64,000 nucleotides of DNA from Brevibacillus laterosporus (GTDB lineage Bacteria > Bacillota > Bacilli > Brevibacillales > Brevibacillaceae), in assembly GCA_007833815.1 (NCBI GenBank), contig CP033464.1, positions 5,439,501-5,503,500 on the forward strand, written 5' to 3'. Numbering within the stretch: the stretch's first letter is position 1; each line of letters begins with the position of its first letter. Shown one piece after another: positions 26,034 to 34,881 of this stretch. The notes beneath the pieces were generated by a model, which ran no database searches, was not told the origin of the DNA, and was given only the letters and a program-made list of their open reading frames with translations. Made by a program: the position numbers and the translations under genes.

Positions 26034-27320
26034 TTATGCAAAGTAGAAGTAACGCAGATAGACGTATAAGTGAGATATGAGTAGCGTAATGATTGTAATC
26101 GGGAACGCTACCTTGAAGAACATTCCAAAGCTAATCGGATATTTTTCTTTCGTAGCCATCCCTACAACAATTACGTTAGCGCTGGCCCCGATAATCGTTC
26201 CGTTACCACCCAAACAAGCACCTAGCGCAAGGCTCCACCACAGTGGCTCCAGATTAGTAATACCAAGGCTCCCCATTTCTTTAATCATTGGGATCATCGT
26301 AGCTACGAACGGAATGTTATCAACAAAAGCAGACGCAATCCCACTCATCCACAGAATGATAAGAGATGTCTTCATGGTATCGCCTTGTGTGAATACGATT
26401 GCTTTTTCAGCCAGAGAAGCAATAACCCCCGTGTTCACCAGACCAGATACCAATACAAATAATCCTGCAAAGAAGAAGATAGTATTCCACTCCACTTTAA
26501 GTAAAGCCTCTTCTAAATAATGCTCTCCTGTCAATAATAGCAATAAGAAAGCTCCCACTAATGCAATCGTAGCAGATTCTAAATGGAATACGCCATGCAA
26601 GCCAAAGCCAATAATGGTTAGTGAAAGAACCGTTAATGATTTCTTTAATAAAGTAGGATTAGTTAATTCCTGCTTTTCATCCAGTAACATTAGTTTCTGT
26701 TGTAATTCTGGTGTTGTCTGTAATCCCTTGCGATAAACCAATAGCAAGTAAATGATGGTGACTACGAGTATAATAGCTATCGCCGGAGCCATATGTACCA
26801 AGAAAGCCACAAAGGTTAATTCAGGTACAGCACTCCCAATCATGATGTTTGGCGGATCACCAATCAACGTTGCAGCTCCCCCTACATTGGAGCAAATGAT
26901 CTCACTAATCAGATAAGGAATCGGATTTACTTTCAGCTGACGAGCAATACTAAAGGTGATAGGTACCATGAGGAGAACAGTCGTTACGTTATCCAACAAA
27001 GCAGAAGCAAAGGCTGTAATTAAACTCAAGGCAATCAGAATTTTAACAGGGTCTCCCTTTACTGCCTTAGCCGCCTTAATGGCAACGAAGGTAAAAACGC
27101 CTGTTTGTGCGGTTATACTCACGATAATCATCATCCCGATTAATAGCCCTAGGGTATTAAAATCGATATGATGAATCCCTTCTTCCTGCGTAACTATACC
27201 CGTGAGGATCATGAGTAATCCCCCTGCCACCGCAACGATCGTGCGGTGCAGTTTTTCACTGATAATAAAAGCATAAGTAATTAGAAAAATCGCAATTGCT
27301 AGTAATGCTTGATTATCCAC
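26034..27320 (-). CDS. ArsB/NhaD-type ion transporter
   Basis: A 428-aa membrane protein with about 11 segments of the ion-transporter superfamily. Hallmarks are DNVTTVLLMVP near 108, NVGGAATLIGDPPNIMIGS near 145 and a repeat-like DNIPFVATMIP near 330, followed by GGNGTIIGASANV near 372. GTG 27320 has GAGAGG 7 bases upstream. Such proteins move arsenite, Na+/H+ or dicarboxylates; the ion is not decided here. It lies next to the glycerate regulator but has its own terminator. Confidence 0.85.
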   Translation of the reverse strand: MDNQALLAIAIFLITYAFIISEKLHRTIVAVAGGLLMILTGIVTQEEGIHHIDFNTLGLLIGMMIIVSITAQTGVFTFVAIKAAKAVKGDPVKILIALSLITAFASALLDNVTTVLLMVPITFSIARQLKVNPIPYLISEIICSNVGGAATLIGDPPNIMIGSAVPELTFVAFLVHMAPAIAIILVVTIIYLLLVYRKGLQTTPELQQKLMLLDEKQELTNPTLLKKSLTVLSLTIIGFGLHGVFHLESATIALVGAFLLLLLTGEHYLEEALLKVEWNTIFFFAGLFVLVSGLVNTGVIASLAEKAIVFTQGDTMKTSLIILWMSGIASAFVDNIPFVATMIPMIKEMGSLGITNLEPLWWSLALGACLGGNGTIIGASANVIVVGMATKEKYPISFGMFFKVAFPITIITLLISHLYVYLRYFYFA

Positions 27321-27389
27321 TTGATAACCTCTCTTTCTTTCTCCTGAAGTTTATTGTTATATTATCCAAAAGATGGATGTAAAAAACGA

Positions 27390-27417
27390 CAAAAAGAGCC
27401 CATCTAATGACAGGCTC
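27390..27417 (-). terminator. Terminator of the molybdate-type regulator gene
   Basis: GAGCC and GGCTC arms with an A-run on the plus side (TTTTTGTCG on the minus strand). Stem is short. Confidence 0.6.
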
Positions 27418-27492
27418 CTCCATAACACATTCATATCAAGTTTACACCCTTTAGAATACCGGGATTTTGATCATTTGTAAAGTAAATTATCA

Positions 27493-28458
27493 TCAAGTAT
27501 TGATGGGTCCCTTCAACTTGATCTGCCCCGTGAGCGTTACATCATAGCCCCCGATCGCTTGTAATTCTTGTTTAAATGCCTCACTTTGTAACAATTGAAT
27601 GAGACTGTTGACCCAATAATGACTCTCTTCCGTTACTAACATAACCAAATCGTAGTGTTCTTGAATCAAGGGGACAAATTCCACATCTACAATCTTAGCA
27701 GCTTTTTCAATCCCAATTCCTACGTCTGCTGATCCTCTAGCTACAGCCGTAGCGACTGCTAAATGACTATGTTCTACATGATCAAAATAACCTGATAGTC
27801 GGGATGGCTCAAGCTGATGAAGACGCAATTGTTCATCTAACAAAACTCTAGCTCCAGAACCCGCTTCCCGATTTACCAGTCTAACTCCTGGCTTTTGTAA
27901 ATCAGCCCACGTACACAGCTGCAAGGGATTCCCCTTTGCTACATACAAACCTGAATGGCGAGCCATCATATGGACAATGAGGTAAGGCCGTCCCGTTAAT
28001 ATGCGTTGTACATAGGGCAGATTGTAGGTACCACTGTCCCCATCAAATAGGTGCGTACTCACGATATGTGCTTCGCCTCGATAGAGTGAGACCAAGCTAT
28101 TTAAACTTCCTTGGTAGGAACGAAGCGCCCGGATGCTGCCTACTTGCTTCTCTAAATGGGAGGCAAACAAATCTAGCGCCATATCTTGTCCACTTATGAT
28201 AACTGACTGGATTCCAACAGAAGCTGGTTTATCTGATACGATAGATTTTCCTACTTGAGGAAGGGGGGTAGCGTTACTAGATTTTTTCGATTTTGTTTTT
28301 TGCTTGTAGGAATCCAAATCACTTGCATCTACTCGCATCTGTCTACCAACCCGATAAGCAGAGAGCTCCCCCTTTTTTATGAGGTCATATACCGTCAGCT
28401 TGGATACTCGCAGAATATTGGCAATTTCTTCTGTGGTATAGGAGATATCTTGAGTCAT
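27493..28458 (-). CDS. HTH (excisionase-type) regulator with periplasmic-binding-like domain
   Basis: A 321-aa protein. Residues 4-55 form a MerR/excisionase-type HTH (YTTEEIANILRVSKLTVYDL, GRQMRVDASDLDSY). Residues about 85-315 are a PBP-like domain, as in bacterial molybdate/tungstate sensing regulators (NREAGSGARVLLDEQL near 204; ADVGIGIEKAA near 246). ATG 28458 has AAGGAGG 6 bases before it. It is divergent from modABC, so it is the likely regulator of molybdate uptake, with ligand binding in the PBP part. A ModE-like role is inferred. Confidence 0.85.
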   Translation of the reverse strand: MTQDISYTTEEIANILRVSKLTVYDLIKKGELSAYRVGRQMRVDASDLDSYKQKTKSKKSSNATPLPQVGKSIVSDKPASVGIQSVIISGQDMALDLFASHLEKQVGSIRALRSYQGSLNSLVSLYRGEAHIVSTHLFDGDSGTYNLPYVQRILTGRPYLIVHMMARHSGLYVAKGNPLQLCTWADLQKPGVRLVNREAGSGARVLLDEQLRLHQLEPSRLSGYFDHVEHSHLAVATAVARGSADVGIGIEKAAKIVDVEFVPLIQEHYDLVMLVTEESHYWVNSLIQLLQSEAFKQELQAIGGYDVTLTGQIKLKGPINT

Positions 28459-28502
28459 GGCTAGCCTCCTTTTTACCGAATCTATTTGTTTGTAGAAATA
28501 TC

Positions 28503-28531
28503 TTACCATAACAAGTAATCCAAGCTATAAT
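28503..28531 (+). promoter_or_regulatory. Promoter of modABC
   Basis: TTACCA (28503-28508) and TATAAT (28526-28531) are 17 bases apart. Confidence 0.6.
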
Positions 28532-28539
28532 GTTCTTAA

Positions 28540-28553
28540 TTAGATATATCTAA
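28540..28553 (+). promoter_or_regulatory. Perfect 14-base palindrome downstream of the modA -10
   Basis: TTAGATATATCTAA lies at about +3 to +16 of the modABC promoter, within the divergent region shared with the HTH-PBP regulator. A repressor bound there would block modABC. Confidence 0.5.
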
Positions 28554-28595
28554 ATATAACTAATTATAACCACTTATATCAAAGGAGAGTCTTTC

Positions 28596-29426
28596 ATGTT
28601 AGTCTCGCGTAAAAAAAAATCAATTCTGAGCAGTTTGGTCAGTTTCTCCTTGTTACTTGCAACAGTAGGCTGTTCCACCCCAGCACCATCTACCACACAA
28701 CCTACTACTGACCCCAAATCACAACAAGCTAAAACAGAAATCTTTGTGTCTGCGGCAGCCAGCATGACCGATGTGCTCCAAGATGTGAAAAAAGAATACG
28801 AAACGAAGCATCCTGATGTTACACTAACCTACAATTTTGGCGGATCAGGCAAGCTCGCACAACAAATTGAACAGGGAGCACCAAGCGATCTCTTTATCTC
28901 TGCCAGTTCTAAGGATATGAATTCATTAAAGGAGAAAAGCCTCATTGCTGAAGACTCCCTAACAAAACTGGTCACTAATGAAATGGTGTTGATTGCACCT
29001 AAAGAGAGTACAATCTCCGTTGATTCTTTTGAGAAAATAACGCCTGCATTAGTAAAACAATTTGCCATTGGAGAACCCAGCTCTGTGCCAGTCGGACGTT
29101 ATACAGAGGAAGCCTTGACAAAATTGGGTCTCTGGGAAAAAATGAAGCCAACTATGGTTTATGCGAAAGACGTACGTCAGGTATTAACCTATGTTGAATC
29201 AGGAAACGCTGAACTAGGTGTAGTGTATAAAAGTGATGCACTTACATCAGATAAGATAAAAATTCTAGCAACAGCTAATCAAGAATGGCACAGCCCGATT
29301 GTCTACCCTGCCGCCTTAGTAAAAGTGACAAAGCACCAAAAGGAAGCTCAAGAATTTTTAACGTTCCTTACCACTGATTTTTCAAAATCTGCCTTTGAGA
29401 AATATGGATTTCATCCTGTAAAATAG
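28596..29426 (+). CDS. modA: Molybdate ABC transporter substrate-binding lipoprotein
   Basis: A 276-aa lipoprotein: signal sequence with lipobox ATVGC near residue 27, a Thr/Pro/Gln linker, and the ModA fold from residue 48 (VSAAASMTDVLQDV, NFGGSGKLAQQIEQGAPSDLF, read in part; VLTYVESGNAELGVVY near 190). It binds molybdate or tungstate outside the membrane and delivers it to ModB. AAAGGAGA precedes ATG 28596. First gene of modABC. Confidence 0.95.
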   Translation: MLVSRKKKSILSSLVSFSLLLATVGCSTPAPSTTQPTTDPKSQQAKTEIFVSAAASMTDVLQDVKKEYETKHPDVTLTYNFGGSGKLAQQIEQGAPSDLFISASSKDMNSLKEKSLIAEDSLTKLVTNEMVLIAPKESTISVDSFEKITPALVKQFAIGEPSSVPVGRYTEEALTKLGLWEKMKPTMVYAKDVRQVLTYVESGNAELGVVYKSDALTSDKIKILATANQEWHSPIVYPAALVKVTKHQKEAQEFLTFLTTDFSKSAFEKYGFHPVK

Positions 29427-29479
29427 TTAACTTATCTTTTATGTATATGCAGAGCAAAATAAAGTGAGGGTACCTTTTC

Positions 29480-30169
29480 ATGCCTGACATTTCTTATTCC
29501 CCGCTCTACCTGTCGTTGCAGGTAGCGGGGATTTCCACTATCGTTGTCTTTATCAGCGGGTTATTTATCGCCTATTGGTTCTCTCGTCGTCAATTCTTTG
29601 GCAAAAGTATTCTGGAAGCATTGTTTCTATTGCCCCTCGTGCTTCCCCCAACCGTTGTCGGGTTTGGTCTACTTCTGCTGTTTGGTAAAAACGGAATAAT
29701 CGGCAAATTTTTATTGGAGTCTTTTCAGTTTCAAATTGTATTCACCTGGGTAGGAGCAGTTATTGCTTCTGCTGTGGTCTCTTTTCCTCTGATGTATCAA
29801 GCTGCTCATGCTGCCTTTCAAAATATGAATAGGCGCTACGAACAGGCTGCCATCATGCTTGGTGCTTCCCCTTGGCGCGTCTTCTGGACCGTCACGCTTC
29901 CTTTATGTTGGCCAGGATTATTGGCTGGGCTTGTGCTTTCCTTTGCCAGAGCACTAGGTGAATTCGGGGCCACACTCATGCTAGCAGGCAACATTCCTGG
30001 AAAAACAGAAACACTCCCCATCGCCATCTATTTTGCTGTCGAGGGTGGGCGTATGGAAATCGCTGCCTTTTGGGTAGCCATTATCGTTGCCATCGGCTTT
30101 AGTACTATCCTTTGGCTTAACTGGTGGAGTAAGCATACGTTAAATCGTCACACACAGATCAAAGATTAG
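29480..30169 (+). CDS. modB: Molybdate ABC transporter permease
   Basis: A 229-aa protein with five to six membrane segments. The ABC-interaction loop is GASPWRVFWTVTLPLCWPG near 133, with the EAA-type sequence MNRRYEQAAIMLGA before it. GALGEFGATLMLAGN type motif (ALGEFGATLM) near 157 is a ModB signature. GTGAGGG precedes ATG 29480, 53 bases after modA. Confidence 0.95.
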   Translation: MPDISYSPLYLSLQVAGISTIVVFISGLFIAYWFSRRQFFGKSILEALFLLPLVLPPTVVGFGLLLLFGKNGIIGKFLLESFQFQIVFTWVGAVIASAVVSFPLMYQAAHAAFQNMNRRYEQAAIMLGASPWRVFWTVTLPLCWPGLLAGLVLSFARALGEFGATLMLAGNIPGKTETLPIAIYFAVEGGRMEIAAFWVAIIVAIGFSTILWLNWWSKHTLNRHTQIKD

Positions 30170-30199
30170 AAGTCAATCTTACGTAGATGAGGTATTTCT

Positions 30200-30886
30200 A
30201 TGCTCCAAGTCCAAATCATGAAAACACGTGTGCATTTTGCGTTAGAAGCATCATTTGTTGTTCATAACGAGATTGTCGTCCTGTTCGGTCAATCTGGTTC
30301 AGGAAAAACCAGTATCTTGGAATGTATTGCTGGCTTGCTCACGCCAGATGCAGCTCAGATCACACTACATGGACAAGATTTATGCACTCCAATAGGTAGC
30401 GTACCTCCCCAAAAACGAAATATCGGCTATGTCTTTCAGGATTACGCTTTGTTTCCTCATATGACTGTCGAAAAAAATATTTTGTACGGTATCCATTCCA
30501 GAAAACAGGAGGTAGATACGTCCTTCTTGCAGGAAATATGCGAAACACTCGGTATTCGTCATCTTTTGCAAAGCTATCCGAGTAAAATCTCAGGTGGGGA
30601 AAAGCAACGTGTTGCCTTAGCTCGCGCTCTTGCAATCAAACCAGATTTGTTGCTTTTAGATGAACCCCTATCAGCCCTTGATCCTGTAACAAGAGCAGAG
30701 TGTCAGGATGAGCTGCTACGCTTGCATCAGCTCTGGAACATACCCGTCTTATTAGTCACTCATGACGAATCAGAAGCATACAAGCTAGGAAACAGAATCC
30801 TACGCTTACGGATGGGGAGGATAGAGGAAGAAGTGCGAGTACGCCCACTTCCTCACCTTGCTTCCACTACACACAAAAAAAGCTGA
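30200..30886 (+). CDS. modC: Molybdate ABC transporter ATP-binding protein
   Basis: A 228-aa ATPase: Walker A FGQSGSGKTS near residue 32, Q-loop VFQDYALFPHM near 79, signature ISGGEKQRVALARAL near 131, Walker B LLLLDEPLSALD near 152 and the switch His in LVTHDESEAY. It is shorter than E. coli ModC because the C-terminal molybdate-binding TOBE domain is absent, so feedback must come from elsewhere. Start ATG 30200 has GAGG nearby; 30 bases after modB. Confidence 0.93.
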   Translation: MLQVQIMKTRVHFALEASFVVHNEIVVLFGQSGSGKTSILECIAGLLTPDAAQITLHGQDLCTPIGSVPPQKRNIGYVFQDYALFPHMTVEKNILYGIHSRKQEVDTSFLQEICETLGIRHLLQSYPSKISGGEKQRVALARALAIKPDLLLLDEPLSALDPVTRAECQDELLRLHQLWNIPVLLVTHDESEAYKLGNRILRLRMGRIEEEVRVRPLPHLASTTHKKS

Positions 30887-30916
30887 CGTATGGAGCAACC
30901 CACGTCAGCTTTTTTC
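30875..30916. terminator. Terminator of modABC
   Basis: AAAAAAAGCTGACGT and ACGTCAGCTTTTTT form a long perfect stem, also usable by the convergent yhaM operon. Confidence 0.9.
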
Positions 30917-30961
30917 ATACACATAATCTGCCTTATATTCAAAATTGTACGTTATGGTGAC

Positions 30962-31909
30962 CTAAAATCCTCTCCATACCTTCCTCTTTAACACAGGCGC
31001 ATAATGCCATTCTTGCTCTTCTGGCATCTCTTGTAAGGTGTTGCCTAGCGCATTCATTTTACTATCGATTTGATCAAGATAATGGAAAATGACAGCGGTT
31101 GGAGTTTTACCGGAAACAGCGCTTCCCCATCCCATTTCCAAGTCACCATGATGGCTTAAAATGCAATGCTTCAAATGCAAAACTTCACTATCATCTAATG
31201 GAATAACTAGGTCCGAACATGCCTGCGTCACCATTTCTACTCCCATAACTAAATGACCAATCAACTGCCCAGGCGTCGTATATTCAGGTGCCACCGGGTC
31301 TGATAACTCATACAATTTTCCGATATCATGCAAGATGCAAGTCGTAAGGAGCACATCATGATCTACCTGTGGATAGAGCGGTAATAAGCGTTTGCCCAAA
31401 TCTAATAAGGAGACAACATGCTCCAATAAACCTGAGTAGTAGTGATGATGCATTCGTACACCAGCAGGGAAAGAACGCATCCGTTCATAAACGTCTTCTT
31501 TTCCGATCAGATGCGAGATGATGGCGCGAAGTGTTGGACTTTGAATATCGGAAATATGACTTTCCAGCTTAGCCCACAATTCATCTGTAGCATATTTGGA
31601 AGTAGGGACTAGTGATTCCATCAAAACCTCGTCTGCAGGAGTGGCATGGCGTACACGTTGAATGACCAACTGCTTTTTACCACGATACATCTGCACCTGA
31701 GCATCAATTTTAACGATAGATTTTACTTGAAGGTTTTCTTTTAATTCATCCGTTACATCCCAAATCTTTGCTGGCAAACTACCAGATCGATCACCAATTT
31801 CTAAATTCATATATTCACTCTGGTTACTAGCTACACCAATTTCTCTACTTTTAACGAGACAAAAGGCAATTACGCGTTCTCCCTCCACATAATCAGCCAA
31901 AAATTTCAT
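30962..31909 (-). CDS. yhaM: 3'-5' exoribonuclease YhaM
   Basis: YhaM trims RNA and single-stranded DNA from the 3' end. The 315-aa protein has an N-terminal OB fold (residues about 10-105; GDRSGSLPAKIWDVTDEL) and a C-terminal HD hydrolase domain (about 150-290). The metal-binding pair lies in CILHDIGKLYEL near 190, with earlier His at MHHHYYSGLLEHV. AAAGGAGA precedes ATG 31909. Length is normal. Third gene after dedA and the DUF1232 gene. Confidence 0.93.
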   Translation of the reverse strand: MKFLADYVEGERVIAFCLVKSREIGVASNQSEYMNLEIGDRSGSLPAKIWDVTDELKENLQVKSIVKIDAQVQMYRGKKQLVIQRVRHATPADEVLMESLVPTSKYATDELWAKLESHISDIQSPTLRAIISHLIGKEDVYERMRSFPAGVRMHHHYYSGLLEHVVSLLDLGKRLLPLYPQVDHDVLLTTCILHDIGKLYELSDPVAPEYTTPGQLIGHLVMGVEMVTQACSDLVIPLDDSEVLHLKHCILSHHGDLEMGWGSAVSGKTPTAVIFHYLDQIDSKMNALGNTLQEMPEEQEWHYAPVLKRKVWRGF

Positions 31910-31911
31910 AA

Positions 31912-32391
31912 CTAATTCTCCTTTGTTTTATGGAAAAGGAGAGCCTCAATCTTTTTCAAGATCTTGGTCCCTACTAAATCATCCGCTTTCTGAATGACAT
32001 CCGTAATTACCTGTAGTAGATCATCTTTTCCATTCCAGTGCTCTTGTACAATGACTTGCTCGGTGCTAATTAAAATTTTGCGCAGGGCATATACGGATAA
32101 GACAATGTCATCTAGATAACCAATAGGTCCCGTTAGCATTTCAGGAATCAAATCTACTGGCGAAATAAAATAGGCAACGACAAATGCGGCTGTAGCCTTG
32201 GATCCAGTAGGAACACGCTTGTCCACCATCAATCTGGCCAAAAGGACAAATAGATCAGGTGCAAGTAAAATATACTGAGTAGAATCCTCCGGCATGCCTT
32301 TGCTACGAATGAACTTCTCCACTTTTTCTCTTAGCTTATCATAAAATCGTTGATGATTTTTTGACAACAGCATGATTTGATCATCATTCAT
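31912..32391 (-). CDS. DUF1232 family protein
   Basis: A 159-aa protein with the DUF1232 signature KATAAFVVAYFISPVDLIPE near residue 62 and GYLDDIVLSVYALR after it. The open frame reaches 32445, but ATG 32391 follows GGGAGG by 8 bases. It overlaps the dedA stop by 8 bases (ATGAATGA), so the two are coupled. The family is membrane-associated and of unknown function. Confidence 0.85.
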   Translation of the reverse strand: MNDDQIMLLSKNHQRFYDKLREKVEKFIRSKGMPEDSTQYILLAPDLFVLLARLMVDKRVPTGSKATAAFVVAYFISPVDLIPEMLTGPIGYLDDIVLSVYALRKILISTEQVIVQEHWNGKDDLLQVITDVIQKADDLVGTKILKKIEALLFHKTKEN

Positions 32392-33010
32392 TCGGCTTTC
32401 CTCCCGCTCTTTTTCTGCAAATACGCTGATAAACATATACCACAAGAACCACTACGACAAAAGCGAGTAGAATCCATATGGTCACTTTTTTAACAGCTAG
32501 TTGGAATACTCTCTCCCAGCTCTCACCTAAAATGAGCCCCAAACTAACAAACAAAGCGGTCCAAAATGCCCCTCCCGCATAAGCTAAAATAGCAAACGTG
32601 CGAAAACGCAACTCTGTAATTCCAGCAAAGTAGGCAGTATACTGACGAATCCCCGGCAAAAAATAGCCGATGGGAATAGCCCACTTTCCAAACCGTTGAA
32701 ACCATTCCTCTGTCTTTTTATACACTCGATATCCTTTTTCAAAAGGCTTCAAGCGCTTTTCTATAAATGGATGTCCCAATTTAAAACCAATCCAATAAGC
32801 TGCCGTCATTGCACTAATGGAGCCTAGATAGCAGACTAAAAATGTAGGTAGAAAATGCAGATCTCCTCTAGATACTAAAAATCCAGAAAAAACCAGCAGA
32901 GTCTCCTCAGGTACAGGCAATCCTATCAAACCAAAAAAGAATAGTCCATATAGAGCAAAATAACCATATTGTGATATATATCCGCCAAAATGATTAATAA
33001 ATTCTTCCAT
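32384..33010 (-). CDS. DedA family membrane protein
   Basis: A 208-aa DedA/SNARE-associated protein with about five membrane segments. The family signature FFGLIGLPVPEETLLVFSG near residue 25 and the amphipathic region with FGKWAIPIGYFLPGIRQYTAYFAG near 115 (read in part) contain the conserved Arg and Gly residues. DedA proteins act in lipid-carrier flipping and membrane homeostasis. First gene of the three-gene unit with DUF1232 and yhaM. Confidence 0.9.
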   Translation of the reverse strand: MEEFINHFGGYISQYGYFALYGLFFFGLIGLPVPEETLLVFSGFLVSRGDLHFLPTFLVCYLGSISAMTAAYWIGFKLGHPFIEKRLKPFEKGYRVYKKTEEWFQRFGKWAIPIGYFLPGIRQYTAYFAGITELRFRTFAILAYAGGAFWTALFVSLGLILGESWERVFQLAVKKVTIWILLAFVVVVLVVYVYQRICRKRAGGKPNE

Positions 33011-33184
33011 CCTGGTCTTCCCTTTCCTTTCTTTATCTATCGTGCTAAATCAATAATAGGAGGTGCAGGTAATCTTTATCTATCCAATATGACGTCCTTC
33101 GCCACCATTGGTTGCATACAAATGCACGTGTGCTCTCGTATAAATTGGGCTATAACAATGGTATAGGAATTTATCCTATGCTAC

Positions 33185-33222
33185 AAAAAGAAAGGACCCA
33201 CGCTTCAATTTGCGTTGGTCCC
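33185..33222 (-). terminator. Terminator of the 79-residue gene
   Basis: GGACCCACGC pairs with GCGTTGGTCC (one mismatch) around an 8-base loop. On the minus strand CTTTCTTTTTG follows. Confidence 0.75.
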
Positions 33223-33231
33223 GTTTCTCGT

Positions 33232-33471
33232 TTATTCCGCTTTTTGGTCGCGAGCAAATGCATTGCGTTCACGAAGAACTTTCATAATTTCGCTAACCGT
33301 ATGTTTGTTATAAATCATTGTCATAACATGTTCAACGTCTTCTTTTTTCAGACCAGTCGCGACTAGACTTTCTTTTAAAAGAACGTCGTTGTTGCGACGG
33401 AAATAGGATTGCAACGTTCGCAATACACGCCCTTCAAAGTGCGTCTTTAACAATAGTTCAGTCGTTGACAT
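33232..33471 (-). CDS. Small helical protein of unknown function
   Basis: A 79-aa protein beginning MSTTELLLKTHFEGRVL, mostly helical, ending in charged residues (RERNAFARDQKAE). AGGTGG precedes ATG 33471; the frame open to 33486 lacks a better site. It has its own terminator. Not recognised, though the pattern suggests a small helical-bundle binding protein. Confidence 0.65.
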   Translation of the reverse strand: MSTTELLLKTHFEGRVLRTLQSYFRRNNDVLLKESLVATGLKKEDVEHVMTMIYNKHTVSEIMKVLRERNAFARDQKAE

Positions 33472-33594
33472 TAACTTCCACCTCATCCTACAGTATAGAA
33501 ACTATTATCTCCCAAACTGCCCAAGGAATCAACCTTCTGTCCATAACCTTATGTATTGCCAGCTTTAGACAGTAAATATACTCCTTACAACCCC

Positions 33595-33628
33595 AAAAGA
33601 GGCGCCATCATTCCTTGCGCCTCTTTTG
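33595..33628. terminator. Bidirectional terminator after the 56-residue gene
   Basis: AAAAGAGGCGC (33595-33605) and GCGCCTCTTTT (33617-33627) pair perfectly. Confidence 0.85.
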
Positions 33629-33635
33629 CAAGTCA

Positions 33636-33806
33636 CTATTTACCTGTAACTGATGGACATGTTGTCAGCATTGCTTCTAACACCTGGACATCATCTTCAA
33701 GACCACGAATATCTTCTTCCAGCATCTTAAGCAGATGTTTCTTATCTCGAAGCACTTTTCGTGTTTGGTCCAAGCGTTCTTTCATATCAAAAACGCCGAT
33801 ATACAC
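33636..33806 (-). CDS. 56-residue coiled-coil protein with GTG start
   Basis: A short gene easily missed: GTG 33806 has GGAGG 9 bases upstream, 57 codons follow to TAG, and a perfect terminator starts 8 bases after. The product begins MYIGVFDMKERLDQTRKVL and is one long amphipathic helix with heptad Leu/Ile spacing, ending in CPSVTGK. Function unknown; the three linked signals (site, frame, terminator) make it a likely real gene. Confidence 0.65.
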   Translation of the reverse strand: MYIGVFDMKERLDQTRKVLRDKKHLLKMLEEDIRGLEDDVQVLEAMLTTCPSVTGK

Positions 33807-33891
33807 TACCGTTTCCCTCCCTATGTAAGATCCAACGAACCACCTTACATCATATGCAACGACAGCATATTGTTTCCATTTTCTTTTCCAA

Positions 33892-34257
33892 TCAGGACTG
33901 ATATTTTTCTAGTTCCGCACGTAATCGTTTAATTTCTTGGCGCATCGCTGCTTTTTCTAATCGTTCCATTTCTTGATCTAGACCTTTATCGCACCCTGTT
34001 TTTTCATAAAATGGTTCTTGATAAAAACCTGAGGCAAATTCAGGCTGTGGGCGTTGATAACGTGCTTGTTCCCATATCGGCTCCTTTGGCATGATGAAAG
34101 CAAGTAAGAAGTACAACAATATTGGTACTCCTGTAAAAAAAGTGACAACCGCTGTAATCAAACGGAGCAAAGTCGCATCAATTCCCAGATAAGCAGCGAA
34201 TCCGCCACATACCCCAGATATTTTTTTATCAGATTGGGATCGATAGATACGATTCAT
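33892..34257 (-). CDS. PspC-domain protein
   Basis: A 121-aa protein. Residues 1-63 are a PspC domain (IYRSQSDKKISGVCGGFAAYLGID, read in part), with one membrane segment (LRLITAVVTFFTGVPILLYF region). The cytoplasmic tail ends in a charged coiled coil (ERLEKAAMRQEIKRLRAELEKY region). ATG 34257 starts MNRIYRS; the frame to 34278 lacks a separate site. PspC domains act in envelope stress responses. Confidence 0.85.
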   Translation of the reverse strand: MNRIYRSQSDKKISGVCGGFAAYLGIDATLLRLITAVVTFFTGVPILLYFLLAFIMPKEPIWEQARYQRPQPEFASGFYQEPFYEKTGCDKGLDQEMERLEKAAMRQEIKRLRAELEKYQS

Positions 34258-34429
34258 AATAGACGCATCCCCTCTCAATATATGTGCATGTTCTTGATAA
34301 TACTAGGATACCGAAAAAGTGTACTGTACAAAACTGGCTGGAGTGGGATTTTTCCTCCGTCTATAGGCGGAGACAGGCTTGCATAAAAAGGATCAGGTTG
34401 CTCACGCTATTGATGAGGTGATCAATGTG

Positions 34430-34747
34430 ATGAAGTCAAAATCAATAATCCTTTTGCTCATTAGCACTGTAGGATTGCTTTCTATAGCTGGTTGTGGCGG
34501 GAACCGTGCAAATCGTATACAAAGCATGCCAACTACCTTTAATCCGCATGTCTATTTTTTACAAAGTCATCCACAAACAGCGACAAATGAAGATAACTTT
34601 ACTCCATACGGCATGCCGGTAAATTCCGGAAGTGGAACAGATTATGATCTGTTCATTAGGCCAGATTCCGTGTCTAATTATGGAGGATTTTTCGGGAAAA
34701 AACAAATCGTTCCGACCAATAATACAAATGTTCCCTATCGAAAGTAA
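34430..34747 (+). CDS. Small lipoprotein of unknown function
   Basis: A 105-aa lipoprotein: MKSKSIILLLISTVGLLSIAGC gives the signal and lipobox LSIAGC (Cys22), read in part. The mature part is polar, rich in Asn, Pro, Ser and Gly. GAGGTGATC precedes ATG 34430, 9 bases away. The open frame begins earlier at 34379, but that start would bury the signal peptide. No family recognised. Confidence 0.65.
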   Translation: MKSKSIILLLISTVGLLSIAGCGGNRANRIQSMPTTFNPHVYFLQSHPQTATNEDNFTPYGMPVNSGSGTDYDLFIRPDSVSNYGGFFGKKQIVPTNNTNVPYRK

Positions 34748-34834
34748 TTGATCGATAAAGTAAAAAGGTTTCTTACAAATGTTTCTAAACAAGCAATATA
34801 TGGGTATAAATATCTAGTATTTTTTTCAGAGCAA

Positions 34835-34862
34835 ACAAAAAACGCTAAGGACTCCCTCAGCG
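34835..34862 (-). terminator. Terminator of the GbsR-type regulator gene
   Basis: CGCTAAGG and CCTCAGCG arms (one mismatch), TTTTTTG on the minus strand. Confidence 0.75.
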
Positions 34863-34881
34863 CTACACTTGTTTTGTAGAA

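Noticed and set aside
26077-26520. Open frame of 147 aa on the plus strand inside the ArsB/NhaD-type gene
   Set aside because: Antisense shadow of the permease; no ribosome site or recognisable domain.
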